NCBI RefSeq assembly: GCF_039531105.1
Contig: NZ_BAAAPK010000002.1
Span: 62,001 to 126,000 of the forward strand
Source of the DNA: Microbacterium lacus
Lineage (GTDB): Bacteria; Actinomycetota; Actinomycetes; Actinomycetales; Microbacteriaceae
DNA: 64,000 nucleotides
Direction of reading: 5' to 3'
The notes beneath the pieces were generated by a model, which was not told the DNA's origin, ran no database searches, and saw only the letters and a program-made list of their open reading frames with translations. The position numbers were made by a program, and so were the translations under genes. Below, one piece after another: positions 50,280-57,668 of the stretch. How positions within the stretch are numbered: position 1 is the first letter of the stretch; every line of letters begins with the position of its first letter.

Positions 50280-50285
50280 GAGACT
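50280..50285 (+). promoter_or_regulatory. -10 box (GAGACT) of the DNA glycosylase-like gene
   Basis: GAGACT ends 6 nt before ATG 50292, matching the AGACT-N6 pattern of fbiC and others. Confidence 0.4.
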
Positions 50286-50291
50286 GGCGGG

Positions 50292-50861
50292 ATGACGCTG
50301 CACATCACCGGCGACTCGGATGCCGACCGCCTGCTCACCGACGACCCTCTCGCCCTGCTGATCGGCATGCTGCTGGACCAGCAGGTCGCGATGGAGACCG
50401 CGTTCGCCGGGCCGCTGAAGATCCGGGAGCGGGTCGGATCGGTGGATGCCGCGACCCTGGCGTCCTACGACGCCGACGCGCTGGTGGAGGTGTTCAAGGA
50501 GACGCCCGCCGTGCACCGCTATCCGGGCTCGATGGCGGGACGCGTGCAGTCGCTGTGCGCCGCGATCGAGCAGGACTGGGGCGGCGACGCGGCCGCGATC
50601 TGGACGCAGGACGACCCGGACGGCGCGACCGTCCTCAAGCGCCTGAAGGCGCTGCCGGGGTTCGGCGAGCAGAAGGCGAAGATCTTCCTCGCGCTCCTGG
50701 GCAAGCAGTACGGCTTCACGGGCGCCGGGTGGCGCGAAGCGGCCGGCGCGTACGGCGAGGAGGGCTCGTTCCGCTCCGTCGCCGACATCGTCTCACCGGA
50801 GTCCCTCGCGAAGGTCCGTGAGCACAAGCGCGCGATGAAGGCGGCCGCGAAGGGCGCCTGA
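50292..50861 (+). CDS. HhH-GPD-type base-excision DNA repair protein
   Basis: 189 aa. The helix-hairpin-helix near residue 120 (LKALPGFGEQKAKIFLALL) and the segment LIGMLLDQQVAMETAF near residue 23 match the HhH-GPD glycosylase superfamily found as a short actinobacterial form. The catalytic Asp of classical members is not clearly placed, so a glycosylase activity is inferred from fold only. No cysteine cluster is present. Possibly leaderless. It ends 29 bp before the stop of the convergent VOC gene. Confidence 0.85.
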   Translation: MTLHITGDSDADRLLTDDPLALLIGMLLDQQVAMETAFAGPLKIRERVGSVDAATLASYDADALVEVFKETPAVHRYPGSMAGRVQSLCAAIEQDWGGDAAAIWTQDDPDGATVLKRLKALPGFGEQKAKIFLALLGKQYGFTGAGWREAAGAYGEEGSFRSVADIVSPESLAKVREHKRAMKAAAKGA

Positions 50862-50890
50862 ACCGCTCCGCGTTCTCGGCGTACCGGCGG

Positions 50891-51286
50891 TCAGAAGTCC
50901 TCGCCCGTGCGCCAGGCCATCTCCTGGAGCAGGAGGGTGTTGCCATCCGGGTCCGTGATCCCGGCATAGCGCACGCCACCGCCGACCTCCATGATCTCCG
51001 ACACGTCCACACCCGCCTCCTGCAGCTGAGCGCGGGCGCGGACGATGTCGGCGACGACCAGGTGGACGCCGTGGACACTGCCGGGCGGCATCCGATCCAT
51101 GCCGAGCGCGCCGCGGCTGAGCGAGATCGAACACGCCGATCCCGGCGGGGTGAGCTGCACGAAGCGCACGCCCGGCGCCGGGGACACGTCGACGTCCAGC
51201 ACGAAGCCGAGCCGGTCGCGGTAGAACGCCACGGCACGATCGATATCGGCGACCGGCAGGGGTACGAGTTCGAGCTTCATGTCCAT
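50891..51286 (-). CDS. VOC (glyoxalase/bleomycin-resistance) family protein
   Basis: 131-aa VOC-fold protein. The pattern is VPLPVADIDRAVAFYRDRLGF at the start, FVQLTPPGSACSISL in the middle and GVRYAGITDPDGNTLLLQEM at the end. His/Glu metal ligands are only partly evident (VHLVVADI, LLLQE). Possible roles include dioxygenase, isomerase or binding of a small toxic molecule. It lies 21 bp after a membrane-protein gene. ATG 51286 is chosen; a second ATG two codons on is possible. Confidence 0.88.
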   Translation of the reverse strand: MDMKLELVPLPVADIDRAVAFYRDRLGFVLDVDVSPAPGVRFVQLTPPGSACSISLSRGALGMDRMPPGSVHGVHLVVADIVRARAQLQEAGVDVSEIMEVGGGVRYAGITDPDGNTLLLQEMAWRTGEDF

Positions 51287-51307
51287 GGGCGCTTCCCTTC
51301 GCGTCGA

Positions 51308-51703
51308 TCAGGCCGGGGCGGCGAGCGCGCCGTAACCCAGCGCGATGAACAAGCTGAGCACGGCGAGCACGATCGTCACCGGGACCATCGTGAACCTCTC
51401 AGGCTTGCTGCGCGAAACCGCATTCATCAGGATGCCGAGCATGAAGTAGGCGAAGATCACCCACATCGCGACCTCGGCGAAGCCCGCGGGGAACAGGGCG
51501 ATCGCACCCACGCGGTCCCAGGCGATGAGGTCGATCAGCACATAGATCAGGACCGAGACCGCGCTGCCGACCCGGAGCCGGGGCGGCAGCACCCGGTGCT
51601 GTCCACCCCACGCGAACCGGCCGAGCGGCGCTCCGAGCGCGAGCGCGATCTGGAAGGCGGCGAGCAGGGCGAGGACGACCGTCAGGCCGAGGGCGAAGGG
51701 CAT
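51308..51703 (-). CDS. Four-TM membrane protein of unknown function
   Basis: 131 aa with four hydrophobic segments (about residues 3-25, 46-62, 73-94 and 106-127). Between the first two lies FAWGGQHRVLPPRLRVGS, a polar loop that recurs in small actinobacterial membrane proteins of unknown role. No family assigned. TAGCCT lies 6 nt before ATG 51703, so it is probably leaderless and the first gene of a two-gene unit with the VOC protein. Confidence 0.72.
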   Translation of the reverse strand: MPFALGLTVVLALLAAFQIALALGAPLGRFAWGGQHRVLPPRLRVGSAVSVLIYVLIDLIAWDRVGAIALFPAGFAEVAMWVIFAYFMLGILMNAVSRSKPERFTMVPVTIVLAVLSLFIALGYGALAAPA

Positions 51704-51709
51704 GATGCG

Positions 51710-51715
51710 AGGCTA
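51710..51715 (-). promoter_or_regulatory. -10 box (TAGCCT) of a leaderless membrane-protein gene
   Basis: TAGCCT on the minus strand ends 6 nt before ATG 51703. Confidence 0.5.
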
Positions 51716-51740
51716 TCGACCCGGGGCCGCAGCGACGCGT

Positions 51741-51826
51741 GTGCAGAACTCCTCAGATCTGCCCGGTCCGCACACCCACGGCGCGGAATACGGCCCCACG
51801 CGCACCGAGTTTGAGGAGTTCTGCAC
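51741..51826. repeat. Palindromic element with perfect 15-bp arms
   Basis: GTGCAGAACTCCTCA and TGAGGAGTTCTGCAC are perfect inverted copies, 15 bp each, separated by 56 nt that contain weaker inner pairing. It begins 15 nt beyond the stop of the protease-propeller gene (51842), the same position relative to a gene end as the other palindromes. It belongs to none of the other sequence families seen here. Confidence 0.8.
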
Positions 51827-51841
51827 GGGAGAGGCCGGGGG

Positions 51842-54358
51842 TCAGAGCTCGTAGAAGAACGAGTCGCGGATCGCGCCGCCCGCGGCGCTCCACCACAGCT
51901 CCATCGACCCCGGGACACGGCTGACAGCCGCCACCGCGAACGGGTTCGCCGACTGCTGCGGGCCCTCCAGCGTGTACCGGGACCAGGAACCGCCCTCGTA
52001 CCAGTACGCACCCTGGACCGACTGGTCGGCCCCGGCGAACCACAGCTCCATCGATCCAGGAATCCGCGAGACGGCGGCGATCCCGCTCGAGGGGAGCGCG
52101 GCGCCGGGGCCGGCGAGCTGATACCGCGACCACTCGCCGCCCTCGTACCAGAACGCCGCCTCCACCGAACCGGCAGGCCCGGTCCACCACAGCTCCATCG
52201 AGTTCTCGATACGCGACACCGCGGCGATCCCCCCTCCGACGGCGGCAGACCCGGCCGGCGCCAGCTGATACCGCCCCCACGCTCCGCCGTCATACCAGAA
52301 CGCCGCCTCCACCGAACCGGCGGGCCCCGTCCACCACAGCTCCATCGAGCCCGGGATGCGCGACACCGCCGCGAACTCCGAGCCGCGGCCCGCCGAACCC
52401 TCGGGTGCGAGTTGATACCGCGACCACGAGCCGCCCTCGTACCAGAACGCTGCCTCCACCGAACCGGCCGGACCCGCCCACCACAGCTCCATCGAGTTCG
52501 GGATGCGCGACACCGCCGCGACGCCGGTCGCGGCATCCGCTGATCCGTCGGGTGCGAGCTGGTACCGCGACCACGAGCCGCCCTCGTACCAGAAGGCACT
52601 CTCGATCGACCCGCGGGCGCCGACCCACCAGAGCTCCATCGAACCGGCGACGCGGGAGACGGCGGCGATGCCGGATGCCGGAGCGGCGGATCCCGCCGGC
52701 GCGAGCTGGTATCGCCCCCACTGCCCGCCGTCGTACCAGAAGGCCCCCTCGACGGAGCCGGCGGGACCGATCCACCACAGCTCCATCGAATTCGGGATCC
52801 GCGACACCGCGGCGATGTGGGGAACCGCGGCGGCGCTGCCGGCGGGCGCGAGCTCGAATCCTCGCCATGCGGCCTTGTCGGAGACCTTGTTCGCCACTGC
52901 ACCGAAGCGGCGGCCGGCCCACGTGGTGAACCCGGAGGCCATGCCCTTCTCGCGCGTGTGGTGGTGCAGGGTGAACGGCTGTGCGGTGTTGTCGGGTCCG
53001 AAGTCGATCGTGAAGTCCAGCACGTGCAGTCGGTCGGCCCGCGCCGCTCCACGCACGGGTCGCACCTCGCCCGTCGAGCGACGGTACGCCAACGCCGCGG
53101 CGCCGTCGGGCGCGACACCGTCCACGGTCAGGACGCCGCGCCATCCGTCGTGGTTCATCTCCCACTCGCCGAGCCAGTCGACCCGGTCGAACGGGTCGGC
53201 AGGCGCCGCCGGCACACCCCCGCGCCGGAGCTGCGCACCGAACGGGATCCCCGCCCATGACGTGTCGCCGGCGGCCAGCCCGACATCGCTCGAATAGACG
53301 CTGACGGCGAAGTCCTGGCCACCGTCGCCGATGTCGGCGATGCGCAGGTTCACGGTCTGACCGGCATCCGAGAACCACCCCGTGACGTCGTGCTTCGCGC
53401 CGTTGAGGTAGTAGCTGCCGAGCTTGGTCGCGGACACGGCCGAGAAGGAGTCGGATGCCGCGCGCAGGTCCGTGAAGCGGCGGAGCGTCATCCGCCCGCG
53501 CCAGCCGTCGTGGTCCATGTCCCACTGGCCGACGAAGGCCGCCCGGAGGTCCGCCGCCGGATCGATGACATCGATGATGTAGTGGGCGATCCCGGTGTTG
53601 ATCATGAAGGTGGGGTCGTTCTCGTACCGGATGCGGATGAAGTCGCCCTCGCCCCACGAGTTCTTGGCGATGAAGTAGCGCCGCTCCGCGTTGAACCCCA
53701 CGAGCAGGAGCACATGTCCGCCGCCGCCGACCGTCACGTTGACGACGACCTCGTGTCGCGCGCGGAGCACGTTCTCGAGGTCGGTGACGGAGAAGTCCGT
53801 GAGCACCCCCGAGGTTCTCACGCCGTAGCGAGCCCGTCCGCGCGCCGCGAACGGGATGTGCGCGGGTGCGAACTCGAAGTCGTCGCGCTGCTCCTGTGTC
53901 GGGCTCGCCGCCCCGTTCAGCGTCGCGGCCGCGGGGATGTTCGCGATCATGTCCGCCTGGGTGCGGTAGGGAGCGTCCGCGCGCTCCGGGACCCGCATCC
54001 GTTCGAGGTGTTTGACGATGTCGCTGGAGCCCTGGAATCCCATGAGCGAGTGGTTGCCGAAGTCGCTCTCGTGGGCCTTGCAGATATGGAACAGATACTG
54101 CTCGGACAGGCCCACCTGGAGCCCCTTCAGGCGCCGGTAGGCGGCTTCGAGCGCCGCGATCCCGGCGAACGCCCAGCACGTGCCGCGGTCCTGCTGGTTC
54201 TGGAACGGCGATTGATCCGCCGCGAGGGTGACCTCGGTGCCGGTGAGCACCACGGGCGGCATCGGGGTGACCCAGCCGTTCGCGAGGGACAGCGTGCGGG
54301 CCTCCTCGAGTCCGCGGGTGAAGAGGGCGAGGGGCTGGAGGGCGGGGTTCGCAGGCAT
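51842..54358 (-). CDS. Papain-like cysteine protease fused to two beta modules and a seven-repeat lectin-like propeller
   Basis: 838 aa. Residues about 40-255 are a C1-type peptidase: oxyanion Gln55, catalytic Cys61 in DRGTCWAFAGIAALE, His215 in GGGGHVLLLVG and Asn233 in AKNSWGEG. Two related modules of about 100-110 residues follow (about 270-490), each with an HDGWRG motif and ending TxWAGxxFGA. Residues about 500-838 contain seven repeats of about 49 residues, consensus AAVSRIPNSMELWWxG then GSVExAFWYxGGxWSRYQLAP. This resembles DUF346/PLL-like propellers. No signal peptide or membrane segment. ATG 54358 follows CGGAG; an ATG six codons upstream lacks a ribosome site. Confidence 0.88.
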   Translation of the reverse strand: MPANPALQPLALFTRGLEEARTLSLANGWVTPMPPVVLTGTEVTLAADQSPFQNQQDRGTCWAFAGIAALEAAYRRLKGLQVGLSEQYLFHICKAHESDFGNHSLMGFQGSSDIVKHLERMRVPERADAPYRTQADMIANIPAAATLNGAASPTQEQRDDFEFAPAHIPFAARGRARYGVRTSGVLTDFSVTDLENVLRARHEVVVNVTVGGGGHVLLLVGFNAERRYFIAKNSWGEGDFIRIRYENDPTFMINTGIAHYIIDVIDPAADLRAAFVGQWDMDHDGWRGRMTLRRFTDLRAASDSFSAVSATKLGSYYLNGAKHDVTGWFSDAGQTVNLRIADIGDGGQDFAVSVYSSDVGLAAGDTSWAGIPFGAQLRRGGVPAAPADPFDRVDWLGEWEMNHDGWRGVLTVDGVAPDGAAALAYRRSTGEVRPVRGAARADRLHVLDFTIDFGPDNTAQPFTLHHHTREKGMASGFTTWAGRRFGAVANKVSDKAAWRGFELAPAGSAAAVPHIAAVSRIPNSMELWWIGPAGSVEGAFWYDGGQWGRYQLAPAGSAAPASGIAAVSRVAGSMELWWVGARGSIESAFWYEGGSWSRYQLAPDGSADAATGVAAVSRIPNSMELWWAGPAGSVEAAFWYEGGSWSRYQLAPEGSAGRGSEFAAVSRIPGSMELWWTGPAGSVEAAFWYDGGAWGRYQLAPAGSAAVGGGIAAVSRIENSMELWWTGPAGSVEAAFWYEGGEWSRYQLAGPGAALPSSGIAAVSRIPGSMELWFAGADQSVQGAYWYEGGSWSRYTLEGPQQSANPFAVAAVSRVPGSMELWWSAAGGAIRDSFFYEL
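51845..52870 (-). repeat. Seven tandem repeats of about 147 bp coding for propeller blades
   Basis: The 3' part of the protease gene consists of seven direct repeats of about 147 bp, each coding for about 49 residues, the last cut short at the stop. The sequence upstream (WRGFELAPAGSAAAVPH) supplies the missing last strand of the first blade, the usual ring-closure arrangement. Blades 3 and 4 are the most alike, so recombination could change copy number. Confidence 0.85.
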
Positions 54359-54448
54359 GGGAACGGCTCCGATCATCGGCTGGTGATACCGATGAGGAGG
54401 TAGGGGCGGCGCGCGTGATACCTCTCGGCGGTCAGGCGTGCCGCGGAG

Positions 54449-54499
54449 ATCGAGGATTCTGAGGACGGATGCCGCGCACGGCCCCTCCGGAACCTCGAT
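54449..54499. repeat. Small palindrome downstream of the DUF2087 gene
   Basis: ATCGAGGATTCTGAGG faces CCTCCGGAACCTCGAT; the outer 7 bp pair perfectly and the inner part imperfectly, around a loop of about 20 nt. It ends 26 nt from the stop of the DUF2087 gene (54526), the position expected for a terminator, though no U-run follows. Confidence 0.45.
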
Positions 54500-54525
54500 C
54501 CCCTCCGAACGGGGCCTTCGCGCGG

Positions 54526-55029
54526 TCAGGGGCGCGCGTACTCCGAGCCGGACCGGGTCCTGGCGAGCTCGCCGTGGTCGACGAGGTGGCGGCGCAGCAC
54601 CGCCACGTCGTCGGTGAACGCCGCGAGCTGCTCGTTGACCTCGCGCTCGCTGAGAACGCGATCGTCGGGGAAGGCACGGGCGGCCACGTGCGCCAGGAGT
54701 TCGGCCCGGACCGAGCGATCCGCTGGGTACGCGGTGATGCGGCCGTCCGGCCCGAGGAAACGCTCGACGCCCTGCGGCCGGGGCCGCACCGGACTCGCGA
54801 CCAGGGCACGGGCGAAGACATCCGGGACCACACGAAGATCGGCGCCGTCCACGGACAGCAGGCCGGAGCGCGTCAGCGCCTCGCGGACGTGCCGTGCGCG
54901 CGACGGCGACAGTGCGTCGAGCGTCGGACTCGCTCCTGCCGTCACGAACTCGGCGTAGACCGCCCGGGCGGTGTCGTTCGCCAGGGCGGCGACGATCGCT
55001 CGCCAGCCTTCGGCGGGGAGGGCAGCCAT
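54526..55029 (-). CDS. DUF2087 domain-containing protein, possible regulator
   Basis: 167 aa. The N-terminal half (about 1-70) is helical and ArsR-like (WRAIVAALANDTARAVYAEF, SPSRARHVREALTRSGLL). The C-terminal half (about 90-165) matches DUF2087: DGRITAYPADRSVRAELL, EREVNEQLAAFTDDVAVLRR and a final GSEYARP. Such ArsR-DUF2087 fusions are probable transcription factors, not proven. TAGCGT lies 6 nt before ATG 55029. It diverges from a VOC gene, with both -10 boxes within 40 bp. Confidence 0.85.
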   Translation of the reverse strand: MAALPAEGWRAIVAALANDTARAVYAEFVTAGASPTLDALSPSRARHVREALTRSGLLSVDGADLRVVPDVFARALVASPVRPRPQGVERFLGPDGRITAYPADRSVRAELLAHVAARAFPDDRVLSEREVNEQLAAFTDDVAVLRRHLVDHGELARTRSGSEYARP

Positions 55030-55035
55030 GCCTTC

Positions 55036-55041
55036 ACGCTA
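55036..55041 (-). promoter_or_regulatory. -10 box (TAGCGT) of the DUF2087 gene
   Basis: TAGCGT on the minus strand ends 6 nt before ATG 55029; the divergent TAGTGT box lies 14 bp away. Confidence 0.5.
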
Positions 55042-55055
55042 CGCCGGGCCACGAG

Positions 55056-55061
55056 TAGTGT
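55056..55061 (+). promoter_or_regulatory. -10 box (TAGTGT) of the VOC gene
   Basis: TAGTGT ends 7 nt before ATG 55069, with no Shine-Dalgarno site. Confidence 0.5.
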
Positions 55062-55068
55062 GCACCGC

Positions 55069-55506
55069 ATGCCCATCCGGTTCGAGAACGTCGCGATCGC
55101 CGTGCGCGATCTGGAGGCGACGATCGCGTTCTTCACCGATCTCGGGCTGGAGGAGATCGGCCGCGACACCGTGAGCGGCGAATGGACGGACACCGCGGTG
55201 GGCCTGGACGGCAATCACGCGAAGATCGCCATGCTGCAGACACCCGGCGGCGACGGTCGGCTGGAACTCTTCGAATACATCCACCCGGACGCGATCGAGA
55301 CCGAGCCCACCCGGCCGAACGAGATCGGCATGCACCGGGTGGCGTTCTCGGTCGATGACCTCGACGAGGCGCTCGCGATCGCCGCCCGGCACGGCTGCGA
55401 GCCGCTGCGCGGAGTGGCGAGGTACGGGGACGTCTACAAGCTCACGTATGTGCGCGGTCCGAGCGGGATCATCGTGATGCTCGCCCAGGACCTCCGCCGG
55501 TCCTGA
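55069..55506 (+). CDS. VOC (glyoxalase) family protein
   Basis: 145-aa VOC-fold protein: RFENVAIAVRDLEATIAFF at the start, KIAMLQTPGGDGRLELFEY in the middle and IGMHRVAFSVDDLDEAL opening the second half. Likely metal ligands are His in MHRVAF and Glu in LELFEY. Reminiscent of lactoylglutathione-lyase-like proteins, but the substrate is not known. It follows a leaderless TAGTGT box. The palindrome at 55519 lies 12 nt past its stop. Confidence 0.88.
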   Translation: MPIRFENVAIAVRDLEATIAFFTDLGLEEIGRDTVSGEWTDTAVGLDGNHAKIAMLQTPGGDGRLELFEYIHPDAIETEPTRPNEIGMHRVAFSVDDLDEALAIAARHGCEPLRGVARYGDVYKLTYVRGPSGIIVMLAQDLRRS

Positions 55507-55518
55507 CCCACCTGCACC

Positions 55519-55581
55519 CGCGAGAGGGCACGAACGCACCTCCCGAGCGGCGTGTCGCCCTACAGATGTGCCCTCTCGCGG
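55519..55581. repeat. Palindromic element, intergenic relative of the one inside fbiC
   Basis: CGCGAGAGGGCAC and GTGCCCTCTCGCG are perfect inverted arms of 13 bp. The interior has GGCGTGTCGC, also found in the fbiC copy. It fills the gap between two convergent genes (stops at 55506 and 55590). Confidence 0.88.
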
Positions 55582-55589
55582 AGGCGCAG

Positions 55590-56753
55590 TCAGCCTGGTG
55601 TGATCGAGATGGCGGTCGCGAGGACGCTCGCTGCCGCACCGAAGATGCTGGTCGCCCACGCGAGCGCCCACCCGAGATTCAGATCGACGGAGCGCAACGA
55701 GTCGAAGTGGCGATCCAACTCGGCGTAGTAAAGGACCTTGCCTCCGCGCAGGCCCGGATCCGGGTAGGTGGCGGCCAGGCGACGAAGCCTGCTGTCTACG
55801 GGAGCCCGCCACCTGTCGATCTGCCTGCGCACCAGACGCAGCACGTGCCACTGGGCCCAGATGGCGTCACGGACGAAGACCGCTCCGACGATGAGAAAGG
55901 CGACGAATTCGACGATCACCGCGGCGATCCAGGATTGCGGCGTGCTGACCCAGGACATGAAGGGCGATGGCTGACCCTGCACCGCGATGGCCAACAGGAC
56001 CATTCCGAGCGAGATCGCGCCGCCCACTTTCCACAATGCCCGATTCAGGAAGACGATGGCGGGTGTGCGAGCCGGGTTGTGCCAGTCCAGTCGCAGGCTG
56101 GGCCTGCTTCCGAGCACGGGGACGAGTGCGGCTATCCACCAGAGGATCCACAGCCCGTTGGCTGCCAGCGCCGCCGTCAGTGCCATCGTCAGGAACTCGC
56201 CGGGACCGAGGCTGAACTGGCCCCGGGAGGCATCATTCACCCACAAGAGGAGGGCCATTCCGGTTCCCGCACCCGCGACGACGCCGGCGATCTGGAGCGA
56301 CATGCGTACGTAGTGCGCTCGGATCCAGTCGGCAATCGCATCTGCATCCGAGGACGACAGCCCGAGGCGGTCGATGGCGACAGCGGCGGTGAGCAGGGCG
56401 TTCCACAGCACCGGCCCACCGATCAAGAACAGCGCGTTGATCGCGCACAGCGCGGAGCACCACAGCCACGTGATCCACCCTGGGCCGACACCGGGCACGC
56501 CGAGCGCGGTGCTGATCGCCAGGACGAGGAGGGGGCTGACCGCGATGACGGCCGCTCGGCTGCTCCCCGCGGCTGTCCGCACGGTCGTCTCACGCGAGTG
56601 TTCGCGATACGCCAGACGAGCCTCGGGGGTGAGTCGGCTCAGTGGAATCGCGCGCGTACCGCCGATGCGAAACAGCAGGAGTGCAGTCCGCCCCTCCAGA
56701 ACCGCCGCTGTGACCGGCCCCGCATCGGCGCGCACGATCGTTCCGTCACCCAT
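55590..56753 (-). CDS. Multi-pass membrane protein of unknown function
   Basis: 387 aa, unrecognised. A beta-rich start (GTIVRADAGPVTAAVLEGRTALLLFRIGG then TRAIPLSRLTPEARLAYREH) is followed by about six hydrophobic segments between residues 60 and 290 and one at the C-terminus. The DNA looks lower in G+C than its neighbours (low sixties by eye), with more A/T-ending codons, which hints at transfer. ATG 56753 is preferred over GTG 56771 because AGGGGGATGG precedes it and TAACGT overlaps the GTG. Confidence 0.75.
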   Translation of the reverse strand: MGDGTIVRADAGPVTAAVLEGRTALLLFRIGGTRAIPLSRLTPEARLAYREHSRETTVRTAAGSSRAAVIAVSPLLVLAISTALGVPGVGPGWITWLWCSALCAINALFLIGGPVLWNALLTAAVAIDRLGLSSSDADAIADWIRAHYVRMSLQIAGVVAGAGTGMALLLWVNDASRGQFSLGPGEFLTMALTAALAANGLWILWWIAALVPVLGSRPSLRLDWHNPARTPAIVFLNRALWKVGGAISLGMVLLAIAVQGQPSPFMSWVSTPQSWIAAVIVEFVAFLIVGAVFVRDAIWAQWHVLRLVRRQIDRWRAPVDSRLRRLAATYPDPGLRGGKVLYYAELDRHFDSLRSVDLNLGWALAWATSIFGAAASVLATAISITPG

Positions 56754-56821
56754 CCATCCCCCTGGGACCACGTTAGCGGCGCGGCATCATGCCCCAGGAA
56801 TCGATGACCTCGGAGTCGACG

Positions 56822-57607
56822 TCAGCCCAGGACGCGACCGCTCACGGCGAGGGCGGTGCGGCGGGGCATGAAGCCCACGAGCTTGGCGGTGATCGCGTTC
56901 ATCCGGCCGGACACCACGCTCGGCGGCGTGCTGCGCCGGTCCAGCTCGCGCAGAGCGAGCGAGACGACCTGCTCGGGGGTCTGGAACCGCCCGACCGATG
57001 CGTCCTCGCCGCCCACCACGTCGAAGAACTCGGTGCGCGTCGCGCCCGGGCTCACGGCGAGGACGCCGAGCCCCGACTCCCGCGTCTCATACGCGAGCGC
57101 CTCCGTGAAGCTCAGCACGAACGCCTTCGTCGCCCCGTACACCGCCATGCTCGGGCACGGCTGGTACGCCGCCGTGCTCGCGATGTTCACGAGGGCGCCG
57201 CGTCCCGCACGGACCAGGTCGGGGAGGAACTCCCGCGTGATCGCCACGAGCGAGGAGACGTTCAGCTGCACCATCTCGGCGATCCGCGCGGGATCCGCCT
57301 CGACGAAGTCGCCCTTCATTCCGAAGCCGGCGTTGTTCACGAGGGTGTCGACCGACAGGCCGCGCGCCTGCAGTTCTCGCCGCAGTTCGGCCGCGGCATC
57401 CGGCCGGGCGAGATCGAGCCCGATCACGGTCGCGGTCACGTTGTAGCCGGACTCCAGCGAGGCGGCGAGGTCGCGCAGGCGCTCCTCGCGGCGGGCGACG
57501 AGCACGACGTCCGCTCCGCGGGCGGCGAACTGGCGCGCGAACTCGGATCCGAGGCCGGCGCTCGCGCCGGTGATGAGGGCGGTCGTGCCGCGGTGGTTTC
57601 TGGTCAT
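56822..57607 (-). CDS. Short-chain dehydrogenase, probably TetR controlled
   Basis: 261-aa SDR. TGASAGLGSEFARQF is the NAD(P) loop, ARREERL and NNAGFG follow, and the active site is Ser in NIASTAAY and YGATKAF. Similar to DltE/SadH-like oxidoreductases; substrate unknown. The ATG at 57607 is preferred over 57670 because the promoter TTGACA-17-TACATT ends 6 nt upstream, which would place the longer N-terminus before transcription starts. Divergent from a TetR gene that shares the operator region. Confidence 0.9.
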   Translation of the reverse strand: MTRNHRGTTALITGASAGLGSEFARQFAARGADVVLVARREERLRDLAASLESGYNVTATVIGLDLARPDAAAELRRELQARGLSVDTLVNNAGFGMKGDFVEADPARIAEMVQLNVSSLVAITREFLPDLVRAGRGALVNIASTAAYQPCPSMAVYGATKAFVLSFTEALAYETRESGLGVLAVSPGATRTEFFDVVGGEDASVGRFQTPEQVVSLALRELDRRSTPPSVVSGRMNAITAKLVGFMPRRTALAVSGRVLG

Positions 57608-57613
57608 GATGTC

Positions 57614-57642
57614 AATGTAGACAGTGACAGCATTGTTGTCAA
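57614..57642 (-). promoter_or_regulatory. Consensus promoter of the SDR gene
   Basis: On the minus strand TTGACA (57642-57637) and TACATT (57619-57614) are spaced by exactly 17 bp, and ATG 57607 lies 6 nt after the -10. This is the strongest promoter match in the window, with a leaderless start. A 32-bp dyad covers the spacer and the -35 box. Confidence 0.8.
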
Positions 57643-57653
57643 TGCCAACACTG
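57622..57653. promoter_or_regulatory. Probable TetR operator (dyad CAGTG-N4-CATTG-N4-CAATG-N4-CACTG)
   Basis: CAGTG (57622-57626), CATTG (57631-57635), CAATG (57640-57644) and CACTG (57649-57653) form a nested perfect dyad of 32 bp centred at 57637/57638. It overlaps the SDR -35 box and spacer and the presumed -35 region of the divergent TetR gene. Binding should repress both genes. Confidence 0.75.
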
Positions 57654-57656
57654 AGA

Positions 57657-57662
57657 TAGCGT
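57657..57662 (+). promoter_or_regulatory. -10 box (TAGCGT) of the TetR gene
   Basis: TAGCGT ends 6 nt before ATG 57669. TTGTTG at 57633-57638 with an 18-bp spacer is a possible -35, inside the operator dyad. Confidence 0.5.
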
Positions 57663-57668
57663 GAGGGC

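Noticed and set aside
51845..52870. Tandem repeats taken at first for a CRISPR or VNTR array
   Set aside because: Repeats are about 147 bp, coding and in frame, and translate into propeller blades; no spacers of equal length exist.
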